In this document: positions 31,571-33,166 of the stretch, piece after piece
How the letters are laid out: each line of letters opens with the position of its first letter
How positions within the stretch are numbered: position 1 is the stretch's first letter
From: Thermoguttaceae bacterium
Lineage (GTDB): Bacteria > Planctomycetota > Planctomycetia > Pirellulales > Thermoguttaceae
Reading direction: 5' to 3'
NCBI GenBank assembly: GCA_017447745.1
Contig: JAFSMW010000116.1
Coordinates: 1-33,166, forward strand
DNA: 33,166 nucleotides
Made by a program: the position numbers and the translations under genes
Notes under the pieces: generated by a model
Told to the model about the DNA's origin: nothing
Seen by the model: only the letters and a program-made list of their open reading frames with translations
The model's database searches: none

Positions 31571-33166
31571 ATGAATAAAACTCGATTTTTTGCTCTCGTA
31601 ATCCTTTTCCTTCAATTGACCGTTTGTCAGGCACAGGAAAAGGATTGCGTTATTTATCGCTGGACGCAAATGGACGGCTCGGTCAGTTTGTCGTTCGTCT
31701 CCCCGGTTCAGCAGGAGGATTATTATCGCATCCGAATCACCCCGGCGGAAGTGGGGACGGATATAAAGTATCTTGACGTCTGCTCGCCGTTTGCCAAAGC
31801 GTCTGTCGGCGACGACGGCTTTTTCGTCCTGTCGCAAGGACAGCTTATCACGTTTCGCGATCAGCCGGATGGTCTGTATTCGCCGGGCGTCGTTCCCATG
31901 CCGATGCTGGGACTCAAAACGCCGAAAGCCGGCTGCTGTCTGGTTGTCGTCAAGGGGATGCCGTACGATTACCGCCCGCAGGTTCAGCTCAAAGACGGGA
32001 AATACTCGCTCAGCCTGCGCTTTACGTTCAACGGCGTCAAGCCGTACGAGGACGTTATTATTGACGTCTACCCGCTCGGGCGTGAAGCCACGTATTCTGA
32101 CGTCGCCCGGCGGTATCGTCAATATCAGCTTGACCGGCGGGAATGTTGCCCGTTGGCGGAACGAGTCAAAAACAATCCGGAACTGCAGTACGCCGTCGAG
32201 TCGGTTGAAGTTCGGCTCCGTCTGGGCTGGAAGCCGGTTCCCTCGCCGGTTGCGGAGCAGACGCCGGAAACCGAGCCGGAAATGAAAGTCGTAATCGACT
32301 TCGACCGCGTCGCCGACATCCTCGACGAGTTCAAGCGTCAGGGAATCGACAAGGCGGAATTCTGTCTGGTCGGCTGGAATATCGGCGGGCACGACGGCCG
32401 ATACCCGCAGATATTCCCCGTTGACCCGCGCCTTGGCGGCGAGGAAAAACTCAAAGCGCTCATTCAAAAAGCGCAGTCGATGGGCTATCAGATAACGTGT
32501 CACACCAATTCCACCGACGGGTACTCCATTGCCGATTCGTGGAACGAGGATTTGTGCCTTGTCAATCGGGACGGATCGCTCAATCACCCGCAGACGACCT
32601 GGGGCGGCGGGCGAATGTACAATCTGTGCCCCAAGCCCGTCTATGAACGCTATACGCAAAGCGACTTGCCCCGCATAGCGCAGCTGGGATTTCGCGGCGT
32701 GCATTACATCGACGTCATTTCGACCGTTGCGCCGCGCGAATGTTGGGACAAGAATCACCCGCTCAATAAACGACAGTGCGTCGAGTACTGGAAAAAGATT
32801 CTCGCGCAGGGACAAAAGAACTTCGGCGCCGTCGGCTCGGAAGGCGCCTTTGACCACGTCGTTTCCAATCTGGACTACTGTCTCTACGCCACGTTCAACG
32901 ATATTATCGACCCGTCCAAAATGCCGCTTGTTGAACGAACCGTCCCGATGTGTCAGCTGGTTTACAACGGGATTTTGTTACAAAACCCCTGTACGGCAAC
33001 CGTCAATCCGACACTCAAAGGTAAAACGGCGGAACTGAAACTGCAAGAGTTCAACGGACGCCCCGTTTTCTACTTCTATTCCAAGTTCAAGTCAGACGGA
33101 AAAAGCTGGATGGGCGACGCTGACCTGACCTGCCAGACGGACGAACAGTTGAGAGAATCCGTTAAG
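31571..33166 (+). CDS. Secreted glycosidase-like protein (DUF5696/GH101-like), 3' end outside window
   Basis: 532 codons visible, open to the right edge. The signal peptide is MNKTRFFALVILFLQLTVCQAQ. A beta-rich N-terminal domain (about 25-190) is followed by YSDVARRYRQYQL and a TIM-barrel-like region (from about 240): CLVGWNIGGHDGRYP, GYQITCHTNSTDGYS, HYIDVISTV (D381) and GSEGAFDH (E424). The arrangement of acids after beta strands resembles DUF5696 and GH101 (endo-alpha-N-acetylgalactosaminidase-like) proteins, so D381 and E424 are candidate catalytic residues. This is recalled similarity, not a search. It starts 9 bp after the SGNH/PEP-CTERM gene without a clear ribosome site, so the two are almost certainly one transcript, pairing de-acetylation with glycan cleavage. 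Confidence 0.7.
   Translation, partial: MNKTRFFALVILFLQLTVCQAQEKDCVIYRWTQMDGSVSLSFVSPVQQEDYYRIRITPAEVGTDIKYLDVCSPFAKASVGDDGFFVLSQGQLITFRDQPDGLYSPGVVPMPMLGLKTPKAGCCLVVVKGMPYDYRPQVQLKDGKYSLSLRFTFNGVKPYEDVIIDVYPLGREATYSDVARRYRQYQLDRRECCPLAERVKNNPELQYAVESVEVRLRLGWKPVPSPVAEQTPETEPEMKVVIDFDRVADILDEFKRQGIDKAEFCLVGWNIGGHDGRYPQIFPVDPRLGGEEKLKALIQKAQSMGYQITCHTNSTDGYSIADSWNEDLCLVNRDGSLNHPQTTWGGGRMYNLCPKPVYERYTQSDLPRIAQLGFRGVHYIDVISTVAPRECWDKNHPLNKRQCVEYWKKILAQGQKNFGAVGSEGAFDHVVSNLDYCLYATFNDIIDPSKMPLVERTVPMCQLVYNGILLQNPCTATVNPTLKGKTAELKLQEFNGRPVFYFYSKFKSDGKSWMGDADLTCQTDEQLRESVK

Noticed and set aside
31544-32857. 437-codon minus-strand ORF
   Set aside because: Opposite the glycosidase-like gene, whose signal peptide and ordered motifs make it the real frame.

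Overview
The window looks like a chromosome segment of a planctomycete (phylum Planctomycetota), probably an anaerobic or gut-associated member of the Pirellulales. This is inferred from gene families, not from a marker-gene search. The pointers are two large secreted proteins with PEP-CTERM tails, a Tat-exported Gfo/Idh/MocA oxidoreductase, a DUF6807 (PmoA-type) protein, a BBP2-like beta-barrel porin, a planctomycete-style RpoD, and ferrous-iron uptake genes of the kind common in anaerobes. There are 21 credible protein genes and no rRNA, tRNA or CRISPR array that I can see.

Layout. 1-4463, minus strand: a ferrous-iron block (DUF3793 protein, flavodoxin, DtxR/FeoA fusion regulator, feoA, feoB running off the left edge) with four copies of a palindromic operator. 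4681-5970, minus: a porin. 6433-9486, plus: an exported oxidoreductase and a propeller-DUF6807 protein, likely sugar metabolism. 9487-12843: a LamG/PEP-CTERM surface protein on the minus strand whose reading frame runs through an 11-base homopolymer, flanked by two GC-rich palindrome islands carrying inverted copies of the same blocks. 12844-20081, minus: all seven trp genes in the order trpE-G-D-C-F-B-A, interrupted by repeat elements. 20707-22443, minus: primary sigma factor. 23036-25701, plus: an Hsp70-like ATPase and a sugar-phosphate-isomerase-like TIM barrel. 25709-25827: 17 perfect copies of a 7-bp repeat. 26015-33166, plus: an 1848-residue PEP-CTERM protein with an SGNH esterase domain, followed 9 bp later by a glycosidase-like protein cut by the right edge.

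How it works together. The iron block reads as a self-regulated ferrous uptake unit: palindromes with the core TTAGAYNNRTCTAA sit on or beside promoters of dtxR, feoB and the DUF3793 gene, and the regulator is encoded inside the cluster. The trp block is a complete chorismate-to-tryptophan pathway. The last two genes look like a secreted glycan-processing pair (de-acetylation plus glycoside cleavage).

The most unusual feature is a family of imperfect heptanucleotide repeats in the intergenic gaps. Different gaps carry different 7-bp units (GGCAGTA, GTTAGGA, AGCTNNT, GTGGTAA, AGTTGCG), often as facing inverted arms. They repeatedly abut, or even supply, the stop codon of the upstream gene (trpE, trpF, the LamG gene). 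I regard this, the iron operator set with a terminator-like leader hairpin, and the homopolymer-switched surface gene as the best leads.
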